Source: JBQTII01 sp052387905
GTDB lineage: Bacteria; Actinomycetota; Actinomycetes; Sporichthyales; Sporichthyaceae
Reading direction: 5' to 3'
DNA length: 64,000 nucleotides
Assembly (NCBI GenBank): GCA_052387905.1
Contig: JBQTIR010000005.1
Location: forward strand, 1 to 64,000
The notes under the pieces are model-generated. The model ran no database searches. It saw only the letters and a list, made by a program, of their open reading frames with translations, and was not told where the DNA came from. Each line of letters opens with the position of its first letter. The stretch's first letter is position 1. This document shows, in pieces, positions 1 to 9,031 of this stretch. Made by a program: the position numbers and the translations under genes.

Positions 1-82
1 TGGCGACCTGGATCCCGGCTACACCGATGACGGTGGCGGCGCCGAGGACGCCGGCAGTGCGCATGAACGTGTGGGAGCGCAT
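1..82 (-). CDS. Secreted protein, N-terminal fragment (runs off window)
   Basis: An ATG at 82 is preceded by GGAAGG and opens a frame that runs off the left edge. The 27 visible residues begin MRSHTFMRTAGVLGAAT and read as a signal peptide. They are nearly the same as the N-terminus of the collagen-like protein just upstream (MRSNKLLRTAGVLGAAT). The start lies only 15 bp after that gene's stop, so the two are probably co-transcribed and arose by tandem duplication. Whether this copy also has a collagen-like segment cannot be seen. Confidence 0.7.
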   Translation of the reverse strand, partial: MRSHTFMRTAGVLGAATVIGVAGIQVA

Positions 83-97
83 GTCAACTTCCTTCCG

Positions 98-763
98 TCA
101 GACGATGTTGTAGGAGAAGGTGCCCGAGGCCGGCAGGGTCGACCCGGCGGCCGGCTGGAACCAGTACGCGTTACCAGCGGACACCGCGAGGCTGCCCGCG
201 GACGTGCAGGAACGCCCGCCCGGCGCCACCTCACAGGTGATCGAGGTGATCGGACCCTCCGGCGCGCCGGAGATCGCGTTCACGGCCTGGGTCGCCAGGT
301 GGAACTTGAAGCCCGAAATTCCTACGCCGTTGGCGACCTGGAAACCCGAGGCTGTGAAGGCCTTTGCCGCTAGCGAGAACACCAGGCTGTTGCTCAGTAG
401 GCCAGAGGTCGGCAATCGGGCACTCGCGGCGCTGATCACCGCGCCAATGACCGGTTCGGCCGCGGTTCCCACCACGAGCGAAGAGCCGGGACCCCCAGGA
501 GGACCCGCCTGCCCGGGAGCGCCCGCCGCGCCCGGGGCACCCGCGGGACCCGCCGGGCCCGCCGGACCGGTAAAGCCCTTGAAGCCACGCGGGCCACGCG
601 GGCCGCGCTTGGCGGTGGTGGCCGAGTCCTTCGAGACCTCGCTGAAGCCACTGGCGGCTGAGTCAGCGGTCGGGCTGGCGGTGGCGAACTGCATACCGGC
701 GACGCCAATCACGGTGGCAGCGCCGAGGACACCTGCGGTACGCAGGAGCTTGTTGGAGCGCAT
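98..763 (-). CDS. Secreted collagen-like repeat protein
   Basis: A 221-residue protein from ATG 763, chosen because GGGGAGGA lies just upstream. An upstream in-frame start at 859 lacks such a site. Residues 1-30 form a signal peptide (twin Leu, hydrophobic VLGAATVIGVAG, then AxA). Residues 53-93 contain 13 Gly-X-Y triplets rich in Gly-Pro-Ala, the signature of bacterial collagen-like proteins. A roughly 125-residue C-terminal region with two cysteines follows, possibly a globular head. There is no LPxTG sorting signal and no membrane anchor, so it is probably released or loosely surface-bound. It may be adhesive or structural, but its function is not known. Confidence 0.8.
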   Translation of the reverse strand: MRSNKLLRTAGVLGAATVIGVAGMQFATASPTADSAASGFSEVSKDSATTAKRGPRGPRGFKGFTGPAGPAGPAGAPGAAGAPGQAGPPGGPGSSLVVGTAAEPVIGAVISAASARLPTSGLLSNSLVFSLAAKAFTASGFQVANGVGISGFKFHLATQAVNAISGAPEGPITSITCEVAPGGRSCTSAGSLAVSAGNAYWFQPAAGSTLPASGTFSYNIV

Positions 764-1403
764 GTCAACTTCCTCCCCGGCGTGCCAACTCCAGCTCAAT
801 GCAGGACCAAGATCGGCGACGCCGATGCAAAAGCTAGGGAACGCGGGGGCGGGGTGCAATCACCCCGGTGCCCGCAGGCATCCATGCGGAGTGACGCCCG
901 ACAGTGCGCTCGCACACCCTAATTTTGGGCACATTTCTGTCCGCGTCGCAGGTGAGTGTCCGCATTACCCCCGGTGCAACCACATGCGGGGGAACTGCCG
1001 GTACAGGTAATCATTACCTCAATGACAGGTCATAATTCACTCTGATAGAGCACAGGTCGCGATGCGCAACGGTGGGCGCCCGCCGAGCGCTCACCTCGGC
1101 CCGTCGAACCGATTCCCGCGTTCTGGATTGAACTTCAGCGGCGGAACCGCTCAGGTGGCAGCGCGGAGGTTCGGGCGCGGGATCGGCCCAGCAGCGTGCC
1201 GATCGATCTCGGCAGGGAGCCGGGACGCGGTCGTGCCCGGTTCCCGGCCCGCGCCCGTCGTGTCAGCTTTGTGACGCATGGGGTTAGAGAGACAATCGAG
1301 ACGTGAGCCATGATCCGGTGAAACCGGAGAAGTCCTCGCAACGTCCAACGTCGGGCCCTGCCGCTCAAGGCGAGCATGCCCCGCGACAGGGAAGGGAGGC
1401 ACG
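764..1403. promoter_or_regulatory. Divergent 640-bp intergenic region
   Basis: This gap separates the collagen-like gene (minus) from the LuxR-type regulator (plus). For the minus gene a plausible promoter is TTGCAC, 17 nt, TAGCTT, read on the minus strand around 833-862. A 15-bp palindrome lies near the middle. I see no convincing gene; short open frames here have poor codon use. Confidence 0.45.
1005..1019. promoter_or_regulatory. 15-bp perfect palindrome, candidate operator
   Basis: AGGTAAT-C-ATTACCT is a perfect inverted repeat around a central C. It is AT-rich within a GC-rich region and sits in a divergent promoter region, as expected of a dimeric regulator site. The regulator is unknown; the adjacent LuxR-type protein is one candidate. 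Confidence 0.35.
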
Positions 1404-3437
1404 GTGAATCAGGCCGAGACCCGCGTCGCCCGCGTCCCCGCGCCGGCCGCTCCCCCGCAGGGCGGCGCGCACGGCGGCCCTGCGCGTGAGCGCGCTGACC
1501 TCCCGCATCTGGACCTGCGCGGCCTGGACCCCAACACCGTCGACCTGTTGGTCGCCCTGGCCATCGGCGCCGACCTGGAGCCGGCGCTGCTCGGCGCAGT
1601 GCTCGACCTCGACCCCGCCCGCGTCCACGCGGCCGCCCAGGATGCGCGCGCACAACAGCTGATCAGCGCCGCCGGGACCGTCGCGGCAGAGCTTGCCGCG
1701 AGCCTGCTCGCCGACACCCCGCCGCTGCGCCTGGCTGAGCTGCGCTCCCGGTTCGCGACCGCGGTGCTGGCCCGGGGTGGTCCGATGCTCGCCCACGCGC
1801 GCGCGCTCGCCCGCACCGCCACCGTCGGCGCGGACGTCGCCGAGGTCCTGCTCCGCGGTGCGGGGGAGGCCGAGGACCCGGCTCTGGCCGCGGCGTTGTA
1901 CGCCGAAGCACACCGCGCCGGCGCACCGCAGGCCCGCGTCTACGCGGCGATGGCGCACTGCCGGGCCCTGCTCGGTGAACTCGACGTCGCCCTGCGCCTG
2001 GCCGACGCGGCGCTGAAGGACCCCGCCGCCGCCGACCGCAACGTCGCGGTGGGCGTCGCCGCCAGCGTGCTCGCCAGTCGCGGCATGCTCGCCCGCAGCG
2101 CGCAGCTCTACCGCTGGCACGCCAAGGTGACCGGGGCTCCGTCGCCACTGGCCGTGCCCGCCCTGCTCGGCACCGGCGACCTGGCCGGCGCCCGGGCGGC
2201 GATGGTCGGCCCGGCAGATGCACCGAACCTGAGCGCGGTCCCCAGCCTGTCCGACGGGGCCGAGACCCTAATCGCCGACGGCATCCTGGCCACCATCGAC
2301 GGCGTACCGGCCGCGGCGCTGTCCCAGCTGACCCGGGCCGCGGTGCTCCTGGAGGCGGTCGCCCAGCGCACCCTGCTCCCCGACACCCCGGCCGCACTCG
2401 CCGCGGTCGTCGCGATCAACTGCGGGGAGTTCGCGGTCGCCGAATCCGTGCTGCGCCGGGCCGTCGCGGTCGGGCTCGGCGGGGAGCCGGGCGCCTCCCG
2501 CTACCGGGCTCTGCAGGCCTGGACGGCGATGCAGCGCGGCGACCTGGACTCCGCTCGCGCCCTGCTCGCCGTGCGCGGCCCGCGCTCGGAGTCCCTGGAG
2601 CCGCGCGAGGAACTGTGGGCGGCCGCGATCGAGGTCGGCCTGGCCCGCCGCGAAGGCGACCTGGGTGCCCTGGGCATCGCCTGGTCGCGGGCCCGGCAGG
2701 CGATCGTGCGTCACCCCGTCGACCTGTATGCCCTGCACCCGCTCGGCGAACTCGCGGTCGCGGCGGCCCGGCTGCGCGAGCAGACCTGGATCGCCCCGCA
2801 CACCGACGCCGCGTGGGCGCTGCTCGAGGGCCTGGGCTCCCCGCCGCTGTGGGCGGCACCCATGCACTGGTACGCCGTGCAAGCGGCGGCGCTGGCAGGG
2901 CACGGAGCGCGCACGCATCTGGCCGCGCTGGACGCTGCCCGCACCCCGCTGGCCGATGCGCTCGCGGCCGGGGCCCGGACCTGGCTGGACGTGATGGCCG
3001 GGCGGATCGAGGTCGCGGCCGTGGAGTCCGCGGCCCGCGGCCTGCACGCCGTCGGGTACGCCTGGGATGCCTCCCGCCTGGCCGGGCAGGCCGCGGTGCG
3101 CACCGAGGACCGGGCCGCGATGGCCGCCCTGATGAGCTGCGCCCGCTCGCTGCGCCCGAGCGCCACCCAGGCCGGAGCGGAGCCCGCGACCACCACGACT
3201 GCCGCCCCGGCGGCTGCGCCCGCACCGGCCCCCGCGGACTCCAGCGGCGTCCTGTCCGAGCGCGAGCTCGAAGTGGCCGCGCTGCTGATCACCGGTATGA
3301 CCTACAAGGAGATCGGCGAGCGGCTGTTCATCTCCGCCAAGACCGTCGAGCACCACGTCGCCCGGATGCGCCAGCGGCTGGGCGCCAGCGGGCGCACCGA
3401 CCTGTTCAACCGGCTCCGGGCGCTGCTCAGCTCCTGA
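1404..3437 (+). CDS. LuxR-family transcriptional regulator (IniR-like position)
   Basis: A 677-residue protein. GTG 1404 is preceded by GAAGGGAGG. The C-terminal 64 residues (about 614-677) are a clear LuxR/GerE helix-turn-helix (SERELEVAALL, YKEIGERLFIS, KTVEHHVARMRQRLG). The long N-terminal part is alanine/leucine-rich and helical, resembling the TPR-like repeats of large LuxR (LAL/MalT-type) regulators, but no Walker A motif is visible, so the NTPase module seems absent. A large LuxR-type regulator, IniR (Rv0339c), sits beside iniBAC in M. tuberculosis. The same neighbourhood here makes this the prime candidate activator of the nearby ini-like genes; that is inference. Confidence 0.85.
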   Translation: MNQAETRVARVPAPAAPPQGGAHGGPARERADLPHLDLRGLDPNTVDLLVALAIGADLEPALLGAVLDLDPARVHAAAQDARAQQLISAAGTVAAELAASLLADTPPLRLAELRSRFATAVLARGGPMLAHARALARTATVGADVAEVLLRGAGEAEDPALAAALYAEAHRAGAPQARVYAAMAHCRALLGELDVALRLADAALKDPAAADRNVAVGVAASVLASRGMLARSAQLYRWHAKVTGAPSPLAVPALLGTGDLAGARAAMVGPADAPNLSAVPSLSDGAETLIADGILATIDGVPAAALSQLTRAAVLLEAVAQRTLLPDTPAALAAVVAINCGEFAVAESVLRRAVAVGLGGEPGASRYRALQAWTAMQRGDLDSARALLAVRGPRSESLEPREELWAAAIEVGLARREGDLGALGIAWSRARQAIVRHPVDLYALHPLGELAVAAARLREQTWIAPHTDAAWALLEGLGSPPLWAAPMHWYAVQAAALAGHGARTHLAALDAARTPLADALAAGARTWLDVMAGRIEVAAVESAARGLHAVGYAWDASRLAGQAAVRTEDRAAMAALMSCARSLRPSATQAGAEPATTTTAAPAAAPAPAPADSSGVLSERELEVAALLITGMTYKEIGERLFISAKTVEHHVARMRQRLGASGRTDLFNRLRALLSS

Positions 3438-3458
3438 CCTCGCGCGAACTGTCGGACC

Positions 3459-3474
3459 CCGAACATATGTTCGA
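3459..3474. promoter_or_regulatory. SOS (LexA) box upstream of mazEF
   Basis: The sequence contains CGAAC-ATAT-GTTCG (3460-3473), a perfect 14-bp palindrome matching the Gram-positive/actinobacterial LexA consensus (T)CGAAC-N4-GTTCG(A). Only the outer left T is replaced by C. It ends 44 bp before the antitoxin ATG, in promoter range. A wider inverted repeat, CCCGAAC...GTTCGGG (3458-3485), overlaps it and could be the antitoxin's own operator. Confidence 0.65.
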
Positions 3475-3517
3475 TCGAGTTCGGGTACTTGCAGCCGGGT
3501 AGCATCGGAGTAGCATC

Positions 3518-3742
3518 ATGGATATGAAACTCAGCATCAGCTTGACCGAAGATGACGTCGCGGTGATCGACAGGTACGCCGAACTGGGTGGTTTCGAATC
3601 CCGCTCAGCCGTCGTCCAGTACGCGCTTCGGCGCGTGGCCGCCAGTCAACTCGGAGACGAGTACCAGGCAGCCTGGGACGACGCTCTCCTTCCGGAGGAA
3701 CCGGAGTGGTGGGCACACTCGGCCGAATCAAAGGCTGGCTGA
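3518..3742 (+). CDS. mazE: Ribbon-helix-helix antitoxin, MazE-like
   Basis: A 74-residue protein. ATG 3518 is preceded by CGGAG. The N-terminus MKLSISLTEDDVAVIDRYAE followed by FESRSAVVQYALRRV is a classic ribbon-helix-helix DNA-binding fold. The acidic, tryptophan-containing C-terminus (EEPEWWAHS) is the part that in such antitoxins usually wraps the toxin. It lies directly upstream of a MazF-type toxin, so it should neutralise that toxin and repress the shared promoter. The SOS-type box upstream suggests additional LexA control. Confidence 0.85.
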   Translation: MDMKLSISLTEDDVAVIDRYAELGGFESRSAVVQYALRRVAASQLGDEYQAAWDDALLPEEPEWWAHSAESKAG

Positions 3743-3750
3743 ACCAGGCG

Positions 3751-4098
3751 ATGATGCGCGGCGAGATCTACCTGACAGATTTCGAGCCCGCCCTGGGTCC
3801 GGAACCGAACAAGACACGTCCGGCCGTGATCGTCAGCAATGACGGCAACAACGAGCGCGCAGAGTTGCTGGGTCGGGGCCTGATCTCGGTCGTTCCACTG
3901 ACGAGCAACGTCGATCGGGTGATGTCGTTCCAACTGTTCTTGCCGGCGGAGACGACCGGTCTGCGGCTCGATTCCAGGGCGCAGGTGGAGCAAATTCGCG
4001 GACTCAGCATGGACCGAATTGGCGCGCGGGTCGGCCAGGTGCCAATCGAGTACATGTTCGCGCTCGACGCCAAGCTGCGGATGTTCCTAGTCTTATAA
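3751..4098 (+). CDS. mazF: MazF-type endoribonuclease toxin
   Basis: About 115 residues starting MMRGEIYLTDFEPALGPEPN, then KTRPAVIVSND and VVPLTSNV, the hallmarks of the PemK/MazF fold. Family members cut single-stranded RNA. The ATG at 3751 (or 3754) gives the usual family N-terminus and lies 8 bp after the antitoxin stop. A GTG at 3706, inside the antitoxin gene, has a better ribosome site (GGAGG at 3694-3698) and would add 15 residues, so translation may start there. The C-terminus RIGARVGQVP..YMFALDAKLRMFL fits the family. Confidence 0.88.
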   Translation: MMRGEIYLTDFEPALGPEPNKTRPAVIVSNDGNNERAELLGRGLISVVPLTSNVDRVMSFQLFLPAETTGLRLDSRAQVEQIRGLSMDRIGARVGQVPIEYMFALDAKLRMFLVL

Positions 4099-4104
4099 GC
4101 ACCC

Positions 4105-5634
4105 TCAGCTCAGGGCGGCGATGATGCCTTCGCAGGAGCGGACGATGACGCGGGCGGCGTCGGCGGCCCCCCGCGTCGCGGCGGGGTTCTCGGCGCGGCG
4201 GCGCCAGCGGGTCATGGCCTCGGTGGCGCCCTCGCGGATCTCGCCGGTCGAGGCAGTGATCGGCAGGCCGAGGCGGATCGAGTGCTTCTGACCCGACCCG
4301 CCGAGCAGTCGCTCGGCCTCGGTACGCACGTCGTCGGAGACTGGCACCGCCCCGGAACGCAGGTTGGCGAGCAGCGCGAGTTCGACGAACTCGTGGGCAC
4401 CGGACATGATCCGCTCCACGGAGGCGTGAAGTGACTCCGCCTCAGTGCTGGGGAAGTCTCGCAGCACACCCTCGACGGCGAGCAGCGCCGAGCGGGCCTT
4501 GAGCAGATCCCCCCGCTCGGTGAACAGCGCCGACAACGCCGACCGCAGGTCCACCAGCCCGGAGCGGCGCACCAGCTCGGCCGCCAGTGACGGGGCGTCA
4601 CTACAGCCCTGGCGGATCAGCGGCAGGGCGGTCCGCACCCCGAACATCCCCAACCGCGTGAGCAGCGCGGAGCGGACCTCGGCGGAGGGGAGCTCCAGGA
4701 TCATCGGGTCGCCGTCGGGCAGCTCGCGTCCGAAGCGATCCGCGGAGAGCAGCATCGCGTCGACGAAGTCCCGGTCCGCATGAGCCATCTGGGAGAGCGC
4801 GGTGAATTCGGCCTGGCGCAGGGTCCGCCCGGTCTCCGCGAGCAGCCCCGCCACCGGCACCACGGTCTGGCACAGCGATCGGACCTTCTCGTCGCTGCGC
4901 AACCGGCGGGCGATCACCCGCGCGGAGGACAGCGCATCGATGCGGCCCGAGCCGATCTCATCCGCCCGGGAGAGCACCGCGACGGTGTTCACCGGCGAGG
5001 ACCCGATCTCGGCCTGCGCGTGGAAGGACTCCAGGAACGCGACGTCGTCGGCGTGCACATGGCGCATCAGATACACGATCGCGTCGGCGCCGCCCACCTC
5101 GAAGCCCGCGGTGTCCCCGGGGCCGCTGGTCGGGGCAGCGCCGGAGTACGGCGCCAGGAACGCCTCGGTCCGGGCCGAGACCTCGGCCGACACCGAGGCG
5201 ATGCCCGGGGTGTCGATCAGCGTCATCGCCGCCAGGTCCGAGGTCGGCCAATCAATCCAGAGCCGGTCGACGTCCTCCGGCGCAGTGTGGCCGAGGTCGA
5301 TCTGCAGGCGGCCGTCCTTGCGCCGGATCGGCAGGTCGCGGGACTTACCGTCCTTGCTCCGCAGGGAGATGCGCGGCGCGGCGGCGTTGGCGTACCAGGT
5401 GACGATCCGCGTGCACTCCCCCGCGTCGGTCGGGGCGATCGCCTCACCGACCAGGGCATTGAGCAGCGTCGACTTACCCGCCTTCACCTTGCCGGCGATC
5501 GCGATCCGCAGTGGGGCGTCCAAGCGCTCGAGGTGCGCGGCGAGGCGCGCGTGCGCCGCCGGCTCCCCCGCATAGGCGTTCGCCGCCGCGACGAGGACCT
5601 CGCGAGCGGCGGCGACGATGTTCTGGGGCGCCAC
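4105..5634 (-). CDS. iniC: Dynamin-like GTPase, IniC-like
   Basis: A 509-residue protein, close in size to mycobacterial IniC (about 490). G1 is GKVKAGKS (residues 48-55), G3 is DTPGI (141-145), and G4 is a divergent SRAD (222-225) instead of the usual (T/N)KxD. The C-terminal half is helical. GTG 5634 follows the upstream gene's TGA with no gap, so translation is tightly coupled. Bacterial dynamin-like proteins act in pairs on membranes; mycobacterial IniA and IniC are linked to survival of cell-wall-inhibiting drugs. The assignment rests on pairing, order and motifs rather than alignment. Confidence 0.8.
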   Translation of the reverse strand: MAPQNIVAAAREVLVAAANAYAGEPAAHARLAAHLERLDAPLRIAIAGKVKAGKSTLLNALVGEAIAPTDAGECTRIVTWYANAAAPRISLRSKDGKSRDLPIRRKDGRLQIDLGHTAPEDVDRLWIDWPTSDLAAMTLIDTPGIASVSAEVSARTEAFLAPYSGAAPTSGPGDTAGFEVGGADAIVYLMRHVHADDVAFLESFHAQAEIGSSPVNTVAVLSRADEIGSGRIDALSSARVIARRLRSDEKVRSLCQTVVPVAGLLAETGRTLRQAEFTALSQMAHADRDFVDAMLLSADRFGRELPDGDPMILELPSAEVRSALLTRLGMFGVRTALPLIRQGCSDAPSLAAELVRRSGLVDLRSALSALFTERGDLLKARSALLAVEGVLRDFPSTEAESLHASVERIMSGAHEFVELALLANLRSGAVPVSDDVRTEAERLLGGSGQKHSIRLGLPITASTGEIREGATEAMTRWRRRAENPAATRGAADAARVIVRSCEGIIAALS

Positions 5635-7545
5635 TCAGGTGCCCGCCGTCGCGGCTTTGGTGACGCTGACCGGACCGGCCGGCGCGGGCACCGCGGGTGA
5701 GGAAACCAGCGCACGGGCGGAGTTGCTCAGCGCGGTGATCGTGGCCAGGTCCGTGCGTAGCTGCACGATCCGGGCCTCGCGGTCGGCGGCGTTGGTGCGG
5801 GCGGCCGCCTCGGCGGTGCGCATCTGCTCCTGCAACGAGGTCTCCAGCTCGGTCGCGACCGCGGTGAAGTGATCGCGGAGCTGGCGCTGCACCCGGCGCA
5901 ACATGTCCCGGGAGTCCTTGCCGACATGGAAGATGACGTCGTCGGCGTAGCGGCGCACCGTCGCCTTGGCCTCGGCCTGACGGCGCTGCAACAGCCGCTT
6001 CTTCTCCTCCTTCAGGGTGCGCTGGCCCAGCAGCACACCGGCACCGATCGAGAACGGGTTGAGCAGCGCCATCCCGGCGAAGGTGGAGAACATGCCGAAC
6101 ATCAGCGTGCCGATGTAGCCACCGCGCACCGCGGTCAGCGCCTTCTCCCCCAGCGTCGGGTCCTCCTCGCCGCCGAGGTACATCGGGCGCACCGCGGAGA
6201 GCATCGAATCCCCGGAGGCGACCTCGAGGTCGGGTAGGGAGAGCTGGCCGTCCTCGGCGAAGTGCTGCGCGACCCGGCCGGCCAGCCACTGCGCGCGCTC
6301 GTTCGCCCAGACGAAGTTCGCCGACGTCGCCGCCGCGACCTGGTCCTCGACCCACGGCGCGAACTCGACCCAGACGACCGCGGGGTCGCCGAGGAGCTCG
6401 AGCTCCTCCTCGGCGTTGCGCATGATGTCGCGCATCCGGTCGCGCAGGTCGTAGTCGATGTCCGCCGTCAGGTCCGCGACCCCGTCCGAGAGGGTCTGCT
6501 GCCAGCGCGCGGTGCGGTCGCGAAGCGCGCTCATCCGGTCCTTGGCCACCCGCAGGTCGGCCATCGTCGCCTCGACGGTCTCCGGGTGCTGCTGCACCCC
6601 GAGCTCCGCGGTCACCCCACCGGCGAGCTGCTCCGCGACGCCCACCACGCTGTTCGCGACCGTGCGCCGGACCAGCTGCTCGGCCTGCCCGACGGTGTTG
6701 GTGAGCATCGTGGTCAGGACCGGGAAACCGGATTCGACGTTGAGGTCGTTGTCGTTGCGGTCCAGGGCGTGCCAGCGCAGCACCGAGGACACCGCCACCT
6801 GCTTGGCGGTGACGTTCGAGCGGATCAGGTGCTCGGCGTTCAGCTCCGCGATCCGGCGCCACTCCGGGTAAAGATCGGTCTTGGTCAGCACACAGGCGAC
6901 GTTGGGGCAGAGCCGGATCGCGTGCTTGAGGAACTCCAACTCGGCGGCGCTGTACTCCTGCGCGGCATCGGAGATCAACAGCACGGCATCGGCGCCGGGC
7001 AGCGCGGCGAGGGTGGCGGTGGCGCGCACCGAGCCCAGGCCGCCGACACCGGGGGTGTCGACGAGCTCGAGGCCGCCGGAGAGCAGCGGCGCCGGCAGCC
7101 CGACCTCGACGTGGGAGAGCCCGTCACGGTTGGCCGGATTGCCGGCCTCGCTGACGTGACGGGCGAGATCCTCCACCGGGACGCTGATGCGCTCGGTGCG
7201 CACGATCCGGGGCGCCTCGTCCGTTTCCGGATCGGAGTCGCTGGGACCGGACTCGGCCGGAAACTCCTTGACCAGGGTGACGGTGGGTTCGGCGGAATAG
7301 AAGACCGCGGTCGGGACCGAGGTGGCGATGTCGTCGTCGACCGGGCACACCCGGGCCCGGACCAGCGCATTGACCAGGTGCGACTTGCCCTGCTTGAACT
7401 CCCCGATGACCAGCACGCGGACCCGGTCGTCGGTGAGCCGTTCGCGCGTCTTGGCGAGGCGGGCGGCCAGGTCCGGACGACCGCGGGCGCCGGCCAGGGC
7501 CAGCGCCTGGTCGACGGTCGCAATGACCTCTGCGGGTGCGGGCAC
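5635..7545 (-). CDS. iniA: Dynamin-like GTPase, IniA-like
   Basis: A 636-residue protein from GTG 7545, preceded by CAGGAGA; mycobacterial IniA is about 640. G1 is GEFKQGKS (48-55), G3 is DTPGVGG (163-169) and G4 is TKTD (221-224). A hydrophobic stretch at about 474-507 (GYIGTLMFGMFSTFAGMALLN) matches the membrane-inserting segment of bacterial dynamin-like proteins. Basic coiled-coil helices follow (KEEKKRLLQRRQAEAKA). IniA is known to bind membranes and cause GTP-dependent fission. It is second in a three-gene minus-strand operon (IniB-domain, this gene, IniC-like). Confidence 0.83.
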   Translation of the reverse strand: MPAPAEVIATVDQALALAGARGRPDLAARLAKTRERLTDDRVRVLVIGEFKQGKSHLVNALVRARVCPVDDDIATSVPTAVFYSAEPTVTLVKEFPAESGPSDSDPETDEAPRIVRTERISVPVEDLARHVSEAGNPANRDGLSHVEVGLPAPLLSGGLELVDTPGVGGLGSVRATATLAALPGADAVLLISDAAQEYSAAELEFLKHAIRLCPNVACVLTKTDLYPEWRRIAELNAEHLIRSNVTAKQVAVSSVLRWHALDRNDNDLNVESGFPVLTTMLTNTVGQAEQLVRRTVANSVVGVAEQLAGGVTAELGVQQHPETVEATMADLRVAKDRMSALRDRTARWQQTLSDGVADLTADIDYDLRDRMRDIMRNAEEELELLGDPAVVWVEFAPWVEDQVAAATSANFVWANERAQWLAGRVAQHFAEDGQLSLPDLEVASGDSMLSAVRPMYLGGEEDPTLGEKALTAVRGGYIGTLMFGMFSTFAGMALLNPFSIGAGVLLGQRTLKEEKKRLLQRRQAEAKATVRRYADDVIFHVGKDSRDMLRRVQRQLRDHFTAVATELETSLQEQMRTAEAAARTNAADREARIVQLRTDLATITALSNSARALVSSPAVPAPAGPVSVTKAATAGT

Positions 7546-7714
7546 CTGAGTCTCCTGCCCTGCTCGAACACATGAGTCGGCCCCGTTCCGATGTGGATCA
7601 CCGGAACGGGGCCGATCCTGCCACCTCGGTGTGGTCGCGCTGCGGATTCGGCCCGCAAACACGACCGACGGGCGCCGGGTGGGTCCCCCCACATCGGGGC
7701 AGTTCGGGCGCTGA

Positions 7715-8608
<894 letters not shown>

Positions 8609-9031
8609 CGGGTCGTCCTTCGTGTGTGCGGGCGGAGGGAGTCGGACGACGCCCTCGGGCAATGTGGTTGGTGGGACTGGTGGTGCCGATGTGCAGGACG
8701 CTAGGCCGCGGGGCGAATCGGGCGAATCGGGGATTTCCCCCTGATCCGGACGGCGGCGTTGGGGGATCCGGCCCGGCCGCCGCGGCGCGGCGGAGCGGAA
8801 ATCACTCAAAACACTGGTAACAACCGTCACAGAAGTTACTTTGCGTCCCACAGGTTCATGCGCTGGCAAATCCGCCCCGGACCTGCGGATTCACCCACGC
8901 GCTGGGACGGATGGGGCGGATGGGGTCAAAGATCCTTTCCCTCGGGTGAGGGCCGCGCATGACCGGGGATCCGATGCGATGTGCACCTCGACCGGTGTTG
9001 ACCGGCCGAACCTGCGAAGGGGTGCACGGCA
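8609..9031. promoter_or_regulatory. Divergent 423-bp promoter region, iniB-like 1 / Hsp70-like 1
   Basis: No gene is apparent. A minus-strand -10 candidate CCTAGCGT lies at 8699-8706, a motif also found upstream of the second IniB-domain gene. GGGCGAATC is repeated in tandem near 8710-8730, followed by a small palindrome (GGGGATTTCCCC). The AT-richer stretch at about 8805-8850 may hold the plus-strand promoter. Confidence 0.35.

Noticed and set aside
477..605. Gly-Pro-Ala repeat DNA as a possible CRISPR or satellite array
   Set aside because: The repeats are 9-bp codon triplets of a collagen-like protein with a clear signal peptide. There are no spacers.
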